DNA from: JAFASC01 sp036265935
GTDB lineage: Bacteria > Pseudomonadota > Alphaproteobacteria > Rhizobiales > Beijerinckiaceae
NCBI GenBank assembly: GCA_036265935.1
Contig: DATAOB010000115.1
Span: forward strand, 1-18,182
DNA length: 18,182 nucleotides
Direction of reading: 5' to 3'
Shown piece after piece: positions 1 to 7,755 of the stretch; the stretch's first letter is position 1; every line of letters begins with the position of its first letter. The position numbers and the translations under genes are program-made. Below the pieces are notes generated by a model. That model was not told where the DNA came from. It searched no databases and worked only from the letters and a program-made list of their open reading frames with translations.

Positions 1-110
1 TCGCTGCGGCGCAATTGCCGGCGAAGCACCGGCCGCTCCGCCGCATCAACACCATGCAGCTGAAAAAAACGCTTGGACGTATCCAGGCCAATGCGGATAA
101 GCTGTTCCAC
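1..110 (-). CDS. IS110-family transposase, N-terminal fragment cut by the window edge
   Basis: Reading the minus strand from a GTG at 110 gives 36 codons that run off the left edge. The peptide starts VEQLIRIGLDTSKRFFQLHG and continues through an LRRQLRR segment. This is the N-terminus of IS110-family DEDD transposases, and the Asp in GLDTSK is the first acidic residue of their RuvC-like catalytic domain. A good ribosome binding site (AAGGAG, 113-120 region) precedes the GTG. The family joins and excises circular elements guided by an element-encoded bridge RNA and usually lacks classical terminal inverted repeats. The catalytic remainder and C-terminal Ser domain lie outside the window, so completeness cannot be judged. 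Family assignment is from motif recognition only. Confidence 0.85.
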   Translation of the reverse strand, partial: MEQLIRIGLDTSKRFFQLHGVDAAERPVLRRQLRRS

Positions 111-219
111 GGACGGCTCCTTCTGATGAGTTGTCGACAACCCATCATGGCACATCGATGCCGCTCAGGGGCCGTCCACCCCATCAGCGCAAGTCCTGCA
201 ATCGCCGCACGGTTGCTTT
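111..219 (-). mobile_element. Probable left-end non-coding part of the IS110 element
   Basis: No reading frame is supported between the transposase start (110) and the REP-like repeat (220). In IS110-type elements the DNA upstream of the transposase is the left end, and in one subgroup it encodes the bridge RNA. The exact element boundary cannot be fixed without the other end or an empty site. That this stretch belongs to the element is inferred from its position. Confidence 0.4.
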
Positions 220-247
220 GGATTGCTTCGCTGCGCTCGCAATGGCG
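220..247. repeat. REP-like repeat, half copy
   Basis: The core GGATTGCTTCGCTGCGCTCG followed by CAATGGCGG matches a sequence I recognise as scattered many times through Bradyrhizobium/Rhodopseudomonas-type genomes, where two inverted copies often form one unit. Only one half is present here, just downstream of xthA and next to the IS110 left end. Identification is from memory of the repeat, not a search. Confidence 0.6.
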
Positions 248-262
248 GCATTGGTGTTGGAG

Positions 263-1069
263 TCACACCTCCAGCTGAATCATCACCGGTACATGGTCGG
301 ACGGGCGCTCCCAGCCGCGCGCTTCTTTCAGTACGCGCAAGCCGCCGAGCCCCGGCTGCAGCGAACCGCTCACCCAGACATGATCGAGCCGGCGGCCCTT
401 GTCCGCCTTCGCCCAATCCGGCGAGCGATAGCTCCACCAGGTGTAGAGTTTTTCCTGATGCGGGACGTGGTGGCGCATCGCGTCGACCCATGGCCCCGCG
501 TCTAAAACACGCCCGAGCTTTTCCACCTCGATCGGCGTGTGGCTCACAACCTTCAAAAGCTGCTTATGACTCCACACGTCGGTCTCGAGTGGCGCGACGT
601 TGAGATCGCCGACCATGATCGCTGGACTGCAGGCGATTTTTTCGCCGGCGATCCACGCTGACATTTCGTCGAGAAAGGCGAGCTTGTGCGCAAATTTCGG
701 ATTGATCTTGGGATCGGGCTCATCGCCGCCGGCAGGCACATAAAAATTATGCAGCGCGATGGCGCGGCCGCCGACCTCGATCGACACGGATAAATGTCGC
801 GCGTCGCCTTTGTCGCAGAAATCGCGCTTGCCGATTCGATCGAGCGGCAGGCGCGAGGCAATGGCGACGCCGTGATACCCCTTCTGGCCGTTGATCGCGA
901 TATGCGTATAGCCGAGCCGCTTCAGCCGCTTATAGGGAAACTCGCCGTCGCGGCACTTCGTCTCCTGCAGGCAGAGAACATCCGGCCGGTGCTTCTTCAG
1001 GAAATGCGCGACGATCGGCATGCGCAGCCGCACCGAATTGATGTTCCAGGTGGCAATGTTCAGCCGCAC
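263..1069 (-). CDS. xthA: Exodeoxyribonuclease III (AP endonuclease)
   Basis: The 268-residue product has the length of E. coli ExoIII and its active-site set: WNINS at 8-12, QETK with Glu36, Tyr110, GDLNV with Asp155 and Asn157, Asp229 in RRLDH, and the terminal SDH with Asp258-His259. These define the Mg-dependent EEP fold that cuts DNA at abasic sites and degrades duplex DNA 3' to 5' in base-excision repair in the cytoplasm. The start is a GTG at 1069, chosen because GGGAG lies 8 bases upstream and the protein begins with the family's usual MRLNIATWN. It is last in the same-strand series ftsK, lolA, xthA, but a 166-base gap with two hairpins separates it from lolA, so it may have its own promoter. 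Confidence 0.96.
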   Translation of the reverse strand: MRLNIATWNINSVRLRMPIVAHFLKKHRPDVLCLQETKCRDGEFPYKRLKRLGYTHIAINGQKGYHGVAIASRLPLDRIGKRDFCDKGDARHLSVSIEVGGRAIALHNFYVPAGGDEPDPKINPKFAHKLAFLDEMSAWIAGEKIACSPAIMVGDLNVAPLETDVWSHKQLLKVVSHTPIEVEKLGRVLDAGPWVDAMRHHVPHQEKLYTWWSYRSPDWAKADKGRRLDHVWVSGSLQPGLGGLRVLKEARGWERPSDHVPVMIQLEV

Positions 1070-1176
1070 GTGGGCGCTCCCTTTATCTCGCGGCTTTCAT
1101 CATGGGGAGAGGCGGCCCGCAAGCGGCGGATATGGGAATCCCCGCTATTTGCCGCAATGTCATGGAGCGCTGGACC

Positions 1177-1228
1177 GCGCACCTCCTGGTGCGCACATCC
1201 GGAAATCGGTTGCGGACCAGAGGTCCGC
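1177..1228 (-). terminator. Two hairpins after the lolA-like gene, possible terminator
   Basis: Two 7-bp perfect stems lie in the lolA-xthA gap: GCGGACC/GGTCCGC (1212-1218/1222-1228), 7 bases after the lolA-like stop codon, and GCGCACC/GGTGCGC (1177-1183/1188-1194). Neither is followed by a clear U-run on the minus strand, so factor-independent termination is uncertain. They may instead stabilise the 3' end of the message. Confidence 0.35.
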
Positions 1229-1235
1229 GGTTGCG

Positions 1236-1964
1236 TCAATAATTGATGTTGAACAGGCTCGGGTCGGGCTTCTCTTTGAAGTCGACATTGTAGAGCGACA
1301 CCAGCGTGTCGTAGCCCTGCGGGTCGGTGACCAGCCATTGCTTGAGCTGGAAGGTGTTGGGGTCGAACATCAGCCGGATTTTCGAGGTGCCGCCGAGCGT
1401 GGTGCCGTCCTCGATGACGATGGTCGTATTGTTGGCGTCGTTGGTGACGTCGAGGACTTTGGTGTCCTTGGCGAGATCGATCTTCTCCTTCAAGAGGAAC
1501 TTCAGCGGCGTCTGCTGGATGAAGTAGAGGTCCTGGGTCGACAGCTTGCGGTCGCGGATCGCGACCTTGACGCCGTCGGCGACGACTTCGAGCGAGGCGG
1601 GCTGCGCGTATTCGAAGCGCAGCCGCCCCGGGCGCTGCACGTAAAGCTTGCCCTCGGAGCGGCGGCCGTCGGCGCCGACCTGGACGAAGTCGCCGACCAT
1701 GGTGGCGGCGCCGTTGAAATAGGCGTTGGCCTTCTCGATCGCGGTATATGGGTTGAACGGGGCCGGGTCGGCATTGGTCGCCGCCACGGCTTTCTTGCCG
1801 CTCGGCGCCGTCTGTTGGGCAGCGCTCTTCGCCGGCGGATTGAGGTCCATCGGCGGGCGCGGCGGCGAAGCCTCGGCAAAGGCTGCCGTTGCCGTCAGCG
1901 TGGTGACGGAGAAGAAAAAGGCGCGCCCCAAGGCGGCAAGCGGGACGGCTGCTTTATGCTTCAT
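1236..1964 (-). CDS. lolA: LolA-like outer-membrane lipoprotein carrier
   Basis: From the ATG at 1964 the product is 242 residues. A signal peptide (KHK, then a hydrophobic stretch, cleavage likely after AFA at 28-30) is followed by a Pro/Ala-rich linker to about residue 70 and then a LolA/LolB beta-barrel domain. Recognisable landmarks are MVGDFVQ, the RPGRLRFEY block at 111-119 (region of the conserved LolA Arg), and FDPNTFQLKQW near 200. LolA ferries lipoproteins across the periplasm from the LolCDE exporter to the outer membrane. An upstream in-frame ATG at 2009 would add 15 residues before the signal peptide, and neither start has a strong ribosome binding site. I chose 1964 because it begins a normal signal sequence. 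It lies 80 bases after ftsK, an order common in alphaproteobacteria. Confidence 0.88.
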   Translation of the reverse strand: MKHKAAVPLAALGRAFFFSVTTLTATAAFAEASPPRPPMDLNPPAKSAAQQTAPSGKKAVAATNADPAPFNPYTAIEKANAYFNGAATMVGDFVQVGADGRRSEGKLYVQRPGRLRFEYAQPASLEVVADGVKVAIRDRKLSTQDLYFIQQTPLKFLLKEKIDLAKDTKVLDVTNDANNTTIVIEDGTTLGGTSKIRLMFDPNTFQLKQWLVTDPQGYDTLVSLYNVDFKEKPDPSLFNINY

Positions 1965-2044
1965 CTGAGGTCGCTGACGTTGCGGAAGCCTGCTCGTTAG
2001 GCGGCTCATGTGGCATTTTTGGGTTTGGCGCTTGCGGCCAAGCT

Positions 2045-4552
2045 TCATTCCTCCGAACGAAGCTCGAAGGCGCCGCGATCGACCCCGCCGCCGACCAGAA
2101 TCTCGCGTTTTCCGGAGTGGTTGGCTGGAGCGACGATGCCCTCTTTCTCCATCCGCTCCACCAGTGAAGCCGCCTTGTTGTAGCCGACAGAGAGGCGGCG
2201 CTGGATGTAGCTTGTGGAGCATTTGCGGTCGCGCAGCACGATCGCCACAGCGCGATCGTAGAGGTCCATCGCTTCTTCCCCGTCCATCGAACCGGGTGAG
2301 GGCAGGTCGCCCTCGGCATCGGCAAGCTCCTCCTCCTCCGCGGTGATGGCGTCGAGATATTCCGGCTGGCCCTGGCTCTTCAGGTGCGCCACGACCCTCT
2401 CGACCTCGGTATCCGACACGAACGGCCCGTGCACGCGCGAGATGCGGCCGCCGCCCGCCATGTACAGCATGTCGCCCTGGCCCAAGAGCTGCTCGGCTCC
2501 CTGCTCGCCGAGGATGGTGCGGCTGTCGATCTTCGAGGTCACCTGGAAGGAAATGCGGGTCGGGAAATTCGCCTTGATCGTGCCGGTGATCACATCGACC
2601 GAGGGGCGCTGCGTTGCCATGATCAGGTGGATGCCGGCGGCGCGCGCCATCTGCGCCAGGCGCTGAATTGCGCCCTCGATGTCTTTTCCGGCGACCATCA
2701 TCAGGTCGGCCATCTCGTCGACGACGACGACGATGTAGGGCAGGACGGAGAGCTCCATCTCCTCCTGCTCGTAGACCGCCTCGCCGGTCTCCTTGTCGTA
2801 GCCCGTCTGCACCGTGCGGGTGATCGTCTCGCCTTTGGCGTCGGCCTCGGCGACGCGCGCGTTAAAGCCGTCAATATTGCGCACGCCGACCTTCGACATT
2901 TTCTTGTAGCGGTCCTCCATCTCGCGCACCGCCCATTTCAGCGCGACGACCGCCTTCTTCGGATCGGTGACGACCGGCGTCAAAAGATGCGGGATGCCGT
3001 CATAGACGGAGAGCTCCAGCATTTTCGGATCAATCATGATCAGCCGGCATTCCTCCGGCTTCAGCCGGTAGAGCAGCGACAGGATCATCGTGTTGATGGC
3101 GACCGATTTGCCCGAGCCGGTCGTGCCAGCGACGAGCAGATGCGGCATGCGCGCGAGATCGACGATGACCGGCTCGCCGCCGATCGTCTTGCCGAGACTG
3201 ATCGCGAGACGATGCTTCGATTTGTCGAAATCCTGCGATGCCAAAAGCTCGCGCAGATAAACCACTTCGCGCTTCTGGTTCGGCAGCTCGATGCCGATCG
3301 CGTTGCGCCCCTGCACGACCGCGACACGCGCGGAGACCGCCGACATCGAGCGCGCGATATCGTCTGCGAGCCCGATGACCCTAGAGGATTTGATGCCCGG
3401 CGCCGGCTCGAGCTCGTAGAGAGTGACGACCGGGCCGGGGCGCACCTGAATAATCTGGCCTTTGACGCCGAAATCGTCGAGCACGCCTTCGAGCAGCCGC
3501 GCATTTTGCTCGAGCGCTTCCTCGGAGATTTTCGTCGCAACGATCTTCTTGGCTTCGGAGAGAAGTTGCAGCGAGGGCAGCTGATAGGAGCCGCGTTTGC
3601 GCGCGCTTTCGCGTGTGGTTCGCCGCGCCGGCGTGACGGCCGGGGATGTGCGCGGCGCCGTCTCTGCCGCTTCGCGCACGCTGCGTGGAGCATAAAGCGA
3701 GGGATCGAAAGTCGGCGCCTCGAAAGACGGCTCGCGGCGCTCCGCCGCCAGCAAAATCGGCAATTCGCAATTGCTGAGCGGCCTGCCGGAAGCCGAGTGT
3801 TTGGACCATCGGCGCCTGGCGTGAATGAAGCCGCGGCGCAACGCCGCCCGCGCGCTCAAAACCCCATGGATGACCGCGCCGAGGACGATGAGAAAAAAAC
3901 CGGGCTCGCCGGCGGCATCGTCGTCGCTGCGCGTCTCGCGCAGCGCCGCGTCTTCTTCTTCGTCGAAATCCCCGCTGCTCTGCACACCCGGTCGAATCGC
4001 GCCGGCGATGCAGAGAATCATGCCGACGACGAGCGCCCCAGCGGCGATCGCCACCGCAATGTGCGAGCCGCCGATGATGCGGTGGGGCAGCGACAGGAGC
4101 GCGTCGCCGAGAACGCCGCCAAGCCCGGTCGGGAGCGGCCAGCGGTCGGTGACCGGCAGCAAGGAGGCAAGACCTGCGGCGCAAAGCGTGCCGCACATCC
4201 AAAGGATGAGCCGCAGCCTGACGCTGTCGAGCCGCCGCCGGCGGATGAGACGCCAGCTCCAGACGATCGGCGGCGTCAACAGCGCCACGGCGGCGATGCC
4301 TACGAGCTGCATCGTCAGATCGGCGACAATCGCGCCTTTGTAGCCGAGCAGATTGCGGGTCGGCCCTGACGTCGCGTGATTGAGGCTCGGATCGCGCACC
4401 GACCAAGTGACGAGCGCCAGGGTGGAGGCGGCGGACAGGCAGAGGATGAGCACGCCCAACGCCTCGGCAACACGGCGCGCGACAAAGACGCGGATCGGGA
4501 CCGGAACGTGATCGAGAGTGGCGGAAAGAGTGCTGCTGCGCATCAGGTCCAT
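2045..4552 (-). CDS. ftsK: DNA translocase FtsK
   Basis: An 835-residue protein with the full FtsK plan. The N-terminus has about four hydrophobic membrane segments between residues 28 and 185. A charged, variable linker follows to about 320, then the alpha/beta motor from about 330 with Walker A GTTGSGKS at 476-483 and Walker B VVVVDEMADL at 608-617. The FtsK-family MATQRPS and RISFQVTSKIDSRTILGEQGA blocks are split around 646-686. A C-terminal gamma winged-helix spans about 762-822 (CSTSYIQRRLSVGYNKAA), which reads KOPS sequences and activates XerCD. It pumps and decatenates chromosome termini at the division septum. Met1 and Met4 are both possible starts. A perfect CtrA-type box lies 45-59 bases upstream. 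The linker is short compared with E. coli, as is usual in this group. Confidence 0.96.
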   Translation of the reverse strand: MDLMRSSTLSATLDHVPVPIRVFVARRVAEALGVLILCLSAASTLALVTWSVRDPSLNHATSGPTRNLLGYKGAIVADLTMQLVGIAAVALLTPPIVWSWRLIRRRRLDSVRLRLILWMCGTLCAAGLASLLPVTDRWPLPTGLGGVLGDALLSLPHRIIGGSHIAVAIAAGALVVGMILCIAGAIRPGVQSSGDFDEEEDAALRETRSDDDAAGEPGFFLIVLGAVIHGVLSARAALRRGFIHARRRWSKHSASGRPLSNCELPILLAAERREPSFEAPTFDPSLYAPRSVREAAETAPRTSPAVTPARRTTRESARKRGSYQLPSLQLLSEAKKIVATKISEEALEQNARLLEGVLDDFGVKGQIIQVRPGPVVTLYELEPAPGIKSSRVIGLADDIARSMSAVSARVAVVQGRNAIGIELPNQKREVVYLRELLASQDFDKSKHRLAISLGKTIGGEPVIVDLARMPHLLVAGTTGSGKSVAINTMILSLLYRLKPEECRLIMIDPKMLELSVYDGIPHLLTPVVTDPKKAVVALKWAVREMEDRYKKMSKVGVRNIDGFNARVAEADAKGETITRTVQTGYDKETGEAVYEQEEMELSVLPYIVVVVDEMADLMMVAGKDIEGAIQRLAQMARAAGIHLIMATQRPSVDVITGTIKANFPTRISFQVTSKIDSRTILGEQGAEQLLGQGDMLYMAGGGRISRVHGPFVSDTEVERVVAHLKSQGQPEYLDAITAEEEELADAEGDLPSPGSMDGEEAMDLYDRAVAIVLRDRKCSTSYIQRRLSVGYNKAASLVERMEKEGIVAPANHSGKREILVGGGVDRGAFELRSEE

Positions 4553-4596
4553 CGTCGCGATCGCAACGGCGTCCCCGGAAGGTTAGAAAGTGCGAG

Positions 4597-4611
4597 TTAA
4601 GGTCGGCTTAA
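4597..4611. promoter_or_regulatory. Perfect CtrA-type box upstream of ftsK
   Basis: TTAA, seven bases, TTAA, flanked by G and C so that both strands read GTTAA-N7-TTAAC on this arrangement. This is the full alphaproteobacterial CtrA consensus TTAA-N7-TTAA(C). It lies 45-59 bases before the ftsK start codon, in the 157-base gap between ftsK and amtB. CtrA controls cell-cycle and division genes in Caulobacter and Rhizobiales. Its role here is inferred from the match and position. Confidence 0.65.
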
Positions 4612-4633
4612 CCTTGCCTGTCCTTGGGGCACC

Positions 4634-4665
4634 AAACAAAAAGGCGGCACCTTTGGGGTGCCGCC
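4634..4665 (-). terminator. Intrinsic terminator of glnK-amtB
   Basis: On the minus strand a perfect 9-bp GC-rich stem (GGCGGCACC, loop CCAAA, GGTGCCGCC; plus-strand arms 4643-4651 and 4657-4665) is followed at once by TTTTTGTTT. It sits 45 bases after the amtB stop codon, as expected for a rho-independent terminator insulating amtB from ftsK. Confidence 0.9.
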
Positions 4666-4709
4666 CTCGTTGAGCTGCGCGCCGGAGGAAAACGCGCTGC
4701 CCCTCGACC

Positions 4710-6260
4710 TCAGTAATTGTAGGCGCGCTCGCCTTGCTCGACGACGTCGAGGCCTTCGCGCTCGGCGTCGATCGGCACGCGCAATCCGATGATCAGGTCG
4801 ACGATCTTATAAAGGATCAGCGAACCCACGCCAGACCAGATCAGCGTCGAGCACACGGCGGTGAGTTGCCGCAACAGCTGCGGGCCCATCTCGTAGGTGC
4901 CGACATTGTTGCCGGTAACGTTGGTGTAGTCGGTGATGCCGACGCCGCCGAGATACGGCGCCACCAAAATGCCGGTGCCGAGCGCGCCGACGATGCCGCC
5001 GATGCAGTGGACGCCGAACACGTCGAGCGCATCGTCGTAGCCGAGAGCGATCTTCACCTTGGCGACGAAGATCCAGCAGAGCGGGCTCACCACCAATCCG
5101 AGCACGATGGACCCCATCGGGCCGGCAAAGCCCGAGGCCGGCGTCACCGCAACGAGTCCTGCGACCGCGCCCGAGGCCATGCCGAGCAATGAGGGCTTGC
5201 CCTTGGCGAACCACTCAGTGAACAGCCACGACAGCGCCGCCGCGGCGGTCGCCACCATCGTGTTGACGAAAGCGAGCGCCGTCGTGCCGTTGGCCTCGAG
5301 ATTCGAGCCGGCATTGAAGCCGAACCAGCCGACCCAGAGCAGCGAGGCGCCGATCATAGTCATCGTGAGAGAGTGCGGAGGCATCGCTTCGCGCGGATAA
5401 CCGACGCGCTTGCCGAGCATCAGCGCACCCATCAGCCCGGCGATGCCGGCATTGATGTGCACGACCGTGCCGCCGGCGAAGTCGAGCGCGCCGGTGCCGC
5501 CCATCCACGGTGCGGTTCCGGCACTGATCCAACCCGCCGTCGAGGTCACCTCGTCGAGCTTCGCTTGCGCCGCTTGTTTGGCGGCGTCGCCGCTTGCCGC
5601 CGCGAGCGCTTTTGCCGCCGCCGCAATGTCGTCAGGCGCAGCCGCCGCCCATGTCCAATGCGCGATCGGGAAGTAGATGAACGTGACCCAAAGCAGCATA
5701 AACAAGACGACGGCGGAAAACCGCATGCGCTCGGCAAACGCGCCGACGATCAGCGCCGGCGTGATCATCGCGAAGGTCATCTGGAACACCATGTAGGCGT
5801 ATTCCGGAATGACCACGCCGTTCGAAAACGTCGGCACGGTCGAATCCGGCGTCACTCCCTTCAGGAATATCTTGCCGAGACCGCCGATGTAATTGACCCA
5901 TGGGCCGCTCGTATCGCCGAGCGCGATCGAATAGCCGTAGAGACACCAGACGATGCCGACGAGCGACACGATGGTGAAGACCTGCGTCAGCACCGACAGC
6001 ATGTTCTTGGTGCGCACGAGGCCGCCGTAGAACAGCGCGAGGCCGGGGATCGACATCATCAGGACGAGCGCGCTGGAGACGAGCATCCAGGCGGTGTCGC
6101 CTTTGTTTGGGATCGGCGCCGCTGCCGCGGCGGCTGGCGCCGCAGCTGCAGCCTCGGTTGTCGGCGTCTGCGCGTAAACAGATCCGGCGACAAGCAGGCA
6201 GCCGATGAGGCCGATGCCGGCACTTGCCAGCAAGGTCCTTCGCATCGAGCGATCTTTCAT
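4710..6260 (-). CDS. amtB: Ammonium transporter AmtB
   Basis: The product is 516 residues from the ATG at 6260, chosen because AGGAG lies 8 bases upstream and a signal peptide begins there (cleavage near VYA at 28-30). A longer frame to 6308 would add 16 residues with no membrane logic. About eleven membrane helices follow. The two pore histidines of Amt channels are visible: His201 in FPIAHW and His418 in DVFGVHC. FYGGLVRTKN (77-86) and GALDFAGGTVVHINA (257-271) are family signatures. A roughly 45-residue Ala-rich periplasmic insertion (206-255) sits between His201 and the GALDFAGG block; I recall similar insertions in other Rhizobiales Amt proteins. It takes up ammonium and is blocked by GlnK, encoded 31 bases upstream in the same operon. 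Confidence 0.95.
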   Translation of the reverse strand: MKDRSMRRTLLASAGIGLIGCLLVAGSVYAQTPTTEAAAAAPAAAAAAPIPNKGDTAWMLVSSALVLMMSIPGLALFYGGLVRTKNMLSVLTQVFTIVSLVGIVWCLYGYSIALGDTSGPWVNYIGGLGKIFLKGVTPDSTVPTFSNGVVIPEYAYMVFQMTFAMITPALIVGAFAERMRFSAVVLFMLLWVTFIYFPIAHWTWAAAAPDDIAAAAKALAAASGDAAKQAAQAKLDEVTSTAGWISAGTAPWMGGTGALDFAGGTVVHINAGIAGLMGALMLGKRVGYPREAMPPHSLTMTMIGASLLWVGWFGFNAGSNLEANGTTALAFVNTMVATAAAALSWLFTEWFAKGKPSLLGMASGAVAGLVAVTPASGFAGPMGSIVLGLVVSPLCWIFVAKVKIALGYDDALDVFGVHCIGGIVGALGTGILVAPYLGGVGITDYTNVTGNNVGTYEMGPQLLRQLTAVCSTLIWSGVGSLILYKIVDLIIGLRVPIDAEREGLDVVEQGERAYNY

Positions 6261-6291
6261 TTGTTGAACTCCTGGTTTTCTTGAGATGCGC

Positions 6292-6630
6292 TTAAAGGGC
6301 GTCGACATCGCGTTCGCCGGTGCGGATGCGGACGGCTTGCTCGAGGGAACTGACGAAGATTTTGCCGTCGCCGATCTGGCCGGTGCGGGCAGCCGCCGAA
6401 ATCGCCTCGATCGTGCGGTCGACGAGATCGCTTGCGACCGCCACTTCGATTTTCAGCTTCGGCAGGAAGCTCACGGCATATTCGGCGCCGCGGTAGATTT
6501 CGGTGTGGCCCTTCTGGCGGCCGTAGCCTTTGACCTCGGTTACCGTCAGACCGTGCACGCCGACGGCGGTGAGGGCGTCGCGCACCTCGTCCAATTTGAA
6601 CGGCTTTATGATCGCCATTACTATTTTCAT
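6292..6630 (-). CDS. glnK: Nitrogen regulatory PII protein GlnK
   Basis: A 112-residue PII protein, the standard family length. The first strand MKIVMAIIKPFKLDEV, the T-loop with GYGRQKGHTEIYRG (35-48) and the uridylylated Tyr51 in RGAEYAVSF, and the B-loop TGQIGDGKIFV (103 region shifted to about 83-93) are all intact. It senses ATP/ADP, 2-oxoglutarate and, through GlnD uridylylation, glutamine, and it plugs the AmtB pore when ammonium is plentiful. AGGAAG precedes the ATG at 6630. It is cotranscribed with amtB, and a sigma-54 promoter lies about 60 bases upstream, consistent with expression under nitrogen limitation. It could be named glnB by sequence alone, but linkage to amtB favours glnK. 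Confidence 0.96.
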   Translation of the reverse strand: MKIVMAIIKPFKLDEVRDALTAVGVHGLTVTEVKGYGRQKGHTEIYRGAEYAVSFLPKLKIEVAVASDLVDRTIEAISAAARTGQIGDGKIFVSSLEQAVRIRTGERDVDAL

Positions 6631-6688
6631 GTCTCACTTCCTGCTTACGTCCACCGATCGCGGCACGGCTCTGCTCAAGCAGTGGGGA

Positions 6689-6706
6689 ATTCAAGCGCCG
6701 TGCCAA
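6689..6706 (-). promoter_or_regulatory. Sigma-54 promoter of glnK-amtB
   Basis: On the minus strand TTGGCACG (6706-6699), four bases, then TTGAAT (6694-6689) fits the -24/-12 consensus TGGCACG-N4-TTGC(A/T), with one departure in the -12 element (TTGA for TTGC). Its distance of about 60 bases to the glnK start and the known NtrC/RpoN control of glnK-amtB support the call. Confidence 0.8.
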
Positions 6707-6764
6707 CGCCTCGGCCGCTGGCCCCGCGCGATATGCGCCTAACAGGCGAGCAAATCAGCCGCTT

Positions 6765-6781
6765 TGCCCAAGGAATGTGCA
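6765..6781. promoter_or_regulatory. Candidate NtrC enhancer site
   Basis: TGCCCAAGGAATGTGCA resembles the NtrC palindrome TGCACC-N5-GGTGCA, matching 9 of its 12 defined bases. It lies about 60 bases upstream of the sigma-54 -24 element and just after the tesB stop codon, a normal distance for an NtrC enhancer. Confidence 0.45.
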
Positions 6782-6791
6782 GAACCCGCCG

Positions 6792-7652
6792 CTACTGCCG
6801 CTGCCGGATCAGCCCTTCCTGGGCGACCGAGGCCACGAGCCGCCCATCCTGCGTATAGATGAGGCCGCGGGTGAGCCCGCGCGCGCCGCTCGTGTTCGGG
6901 CTGTCCTGCGCATAGAGCAGCCACTCATCGGCCCGGAACGGGCGGTGGAACCACAGCGCGTGGTCGAGGCTCGCCACCTGGATCGAGCGTTGGAAGATCG
7001 ATTTCCCGTGCGCGATCAGCGCGGTATCGAGCAGCGTCATGTCCGACAAATACGCCAGCACGGCGCGATGGATGGCGGGGTCGTCGGGCAGCTTGCCGGT
7101 AGCGCGGAGCCACACGTGCTGGACCGGGTCCATCGGCTTGTCGCGGCCGACATAGCGCTTCAGGTCGACCGGCCGCATCTCGATCGGCCGCTCCTGGTCG
7201 AACCAGCGACGCACGTTTTCCGGCATCATGGCGCCGAAGCGCTCGCGCAACTCGGCTTCGCTCGGCAGGTCGTCGGGCGGCGTCACCTTCGGCATATTGA
7301 GCGCGTGGTCGAGCCCCTCCTCCTCGATCTGGAACGAGGCGGCGAGCGAGAAAATCGCGCGGCCGTGCTGGATCGCCACGACCCGGCGCGTCGTAAAGCT
7401 CTTGCCGTCGCGGATGCGGTCGACCTCGTAGATGATCGGCACGTTGGGGTCGCCGGGCAGGATGAAATAGCAGTGCAGCGAGTGCGGCACGCGCTCCTCG
7501 ACGGTGCGCTCGGCCGCGACCAGCGCCTGCGAGATGACGAGCCCGCCGAAGACGCGCTGCCAGCCGACCTGCGGGGAGCGCCCGCGATAGATGTTGTGCT
7601 CGATCTGCTCGAGATCGAGGATCGACAGGAGCTCGGCGACGGCGGTGAACAT
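6792..7652 (-). CDS. tesB: Acyl-CoA thioesterase II
   Basis: A 286-residue double-hotdog thioesterase of the same length as E. coli TesB. The catalytic positions line up by number with the E. coli enzyme: Asp204 in YLSDMTLL, Ser228 (Thr in E. coli) in VASLDHALWFHRPFR, and Gln278 in VASVAQEGLIR. The start MFTAVAELLSILDLEQIE follows the family pattern. It hydrolyses acyl-CoA to free fatty acid and CoA in the cytoplasm. It precedes glnK on the same strand, but the sigma-54 promoter in the 161-base gap makes a common transcript unlikely to matter. The ribosome binding site is weak. Confidence 0.95.
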   Translation of the reverse strand: MFTAVAELLSILDLEQIEHNIYRGRSPQVGWQRVFGGLVISQALVAAERTVEERVPHSLHCYFILPGDPNVPIIYEVDRIRDGKSFTTRRVVAIQHGRAIFSLAASFQIEEEGLDHALNMPKVTPPDDLPSEAELRERFGAMMPENVRRWFDQERPIEMRPVDLKRYVGRDKPMDPVQHVWLRATGKLPDDPAIHRAVLAYLSDMTLLDTALIAHGKSIFQRSIQVASLDHALWFHRPFRADEWLLYAQDSPNTSGARGLTRGLIYTQDGRLVASVAQEGLIRQRQ

Positions 7653-7706
7653 GCGCCTGCACCTGAAGCGCTGCCGCGCGATCCGTCAAGAACGCGAGCA
7701 AGGCCA

Positions 7707-7732
7707 CCTTCTCCCCGTGAACGGGGAGAAGG
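7707..7732. repeat. Perfect 12-bp-arm palindrome (REP-like)
   Basis: CCTTCTCCCCGT, two bases, ACGGGGAGAAGG: a perfect inverted repeat lying just 3' of the DUF559 gene (stop at 7756) and upstream of tesB. The GGGGAGA core recurs at 8130-8156 and 8208-8233. Confidence 0.85.
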
Positions 7733-7755
7733 CGCTCACGATCTCTCGAATGCGC

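Noticed and set aside
1020..2000. 326-codon plus-strand open frame opposite xthA/lolA
   Set aside because: Overlaps well-supported genes on the other strand and has a low-complexity Arg/Asp/Val/Gly composition without motifs.
2384..4369. 661-codon plus-strand open frame opposite ftsK
   Set aside because: It is antisense to a complete FtsK. Its translation is rich in Asp, Arg and His with no domain, a typical shadow in high-GC DNA.
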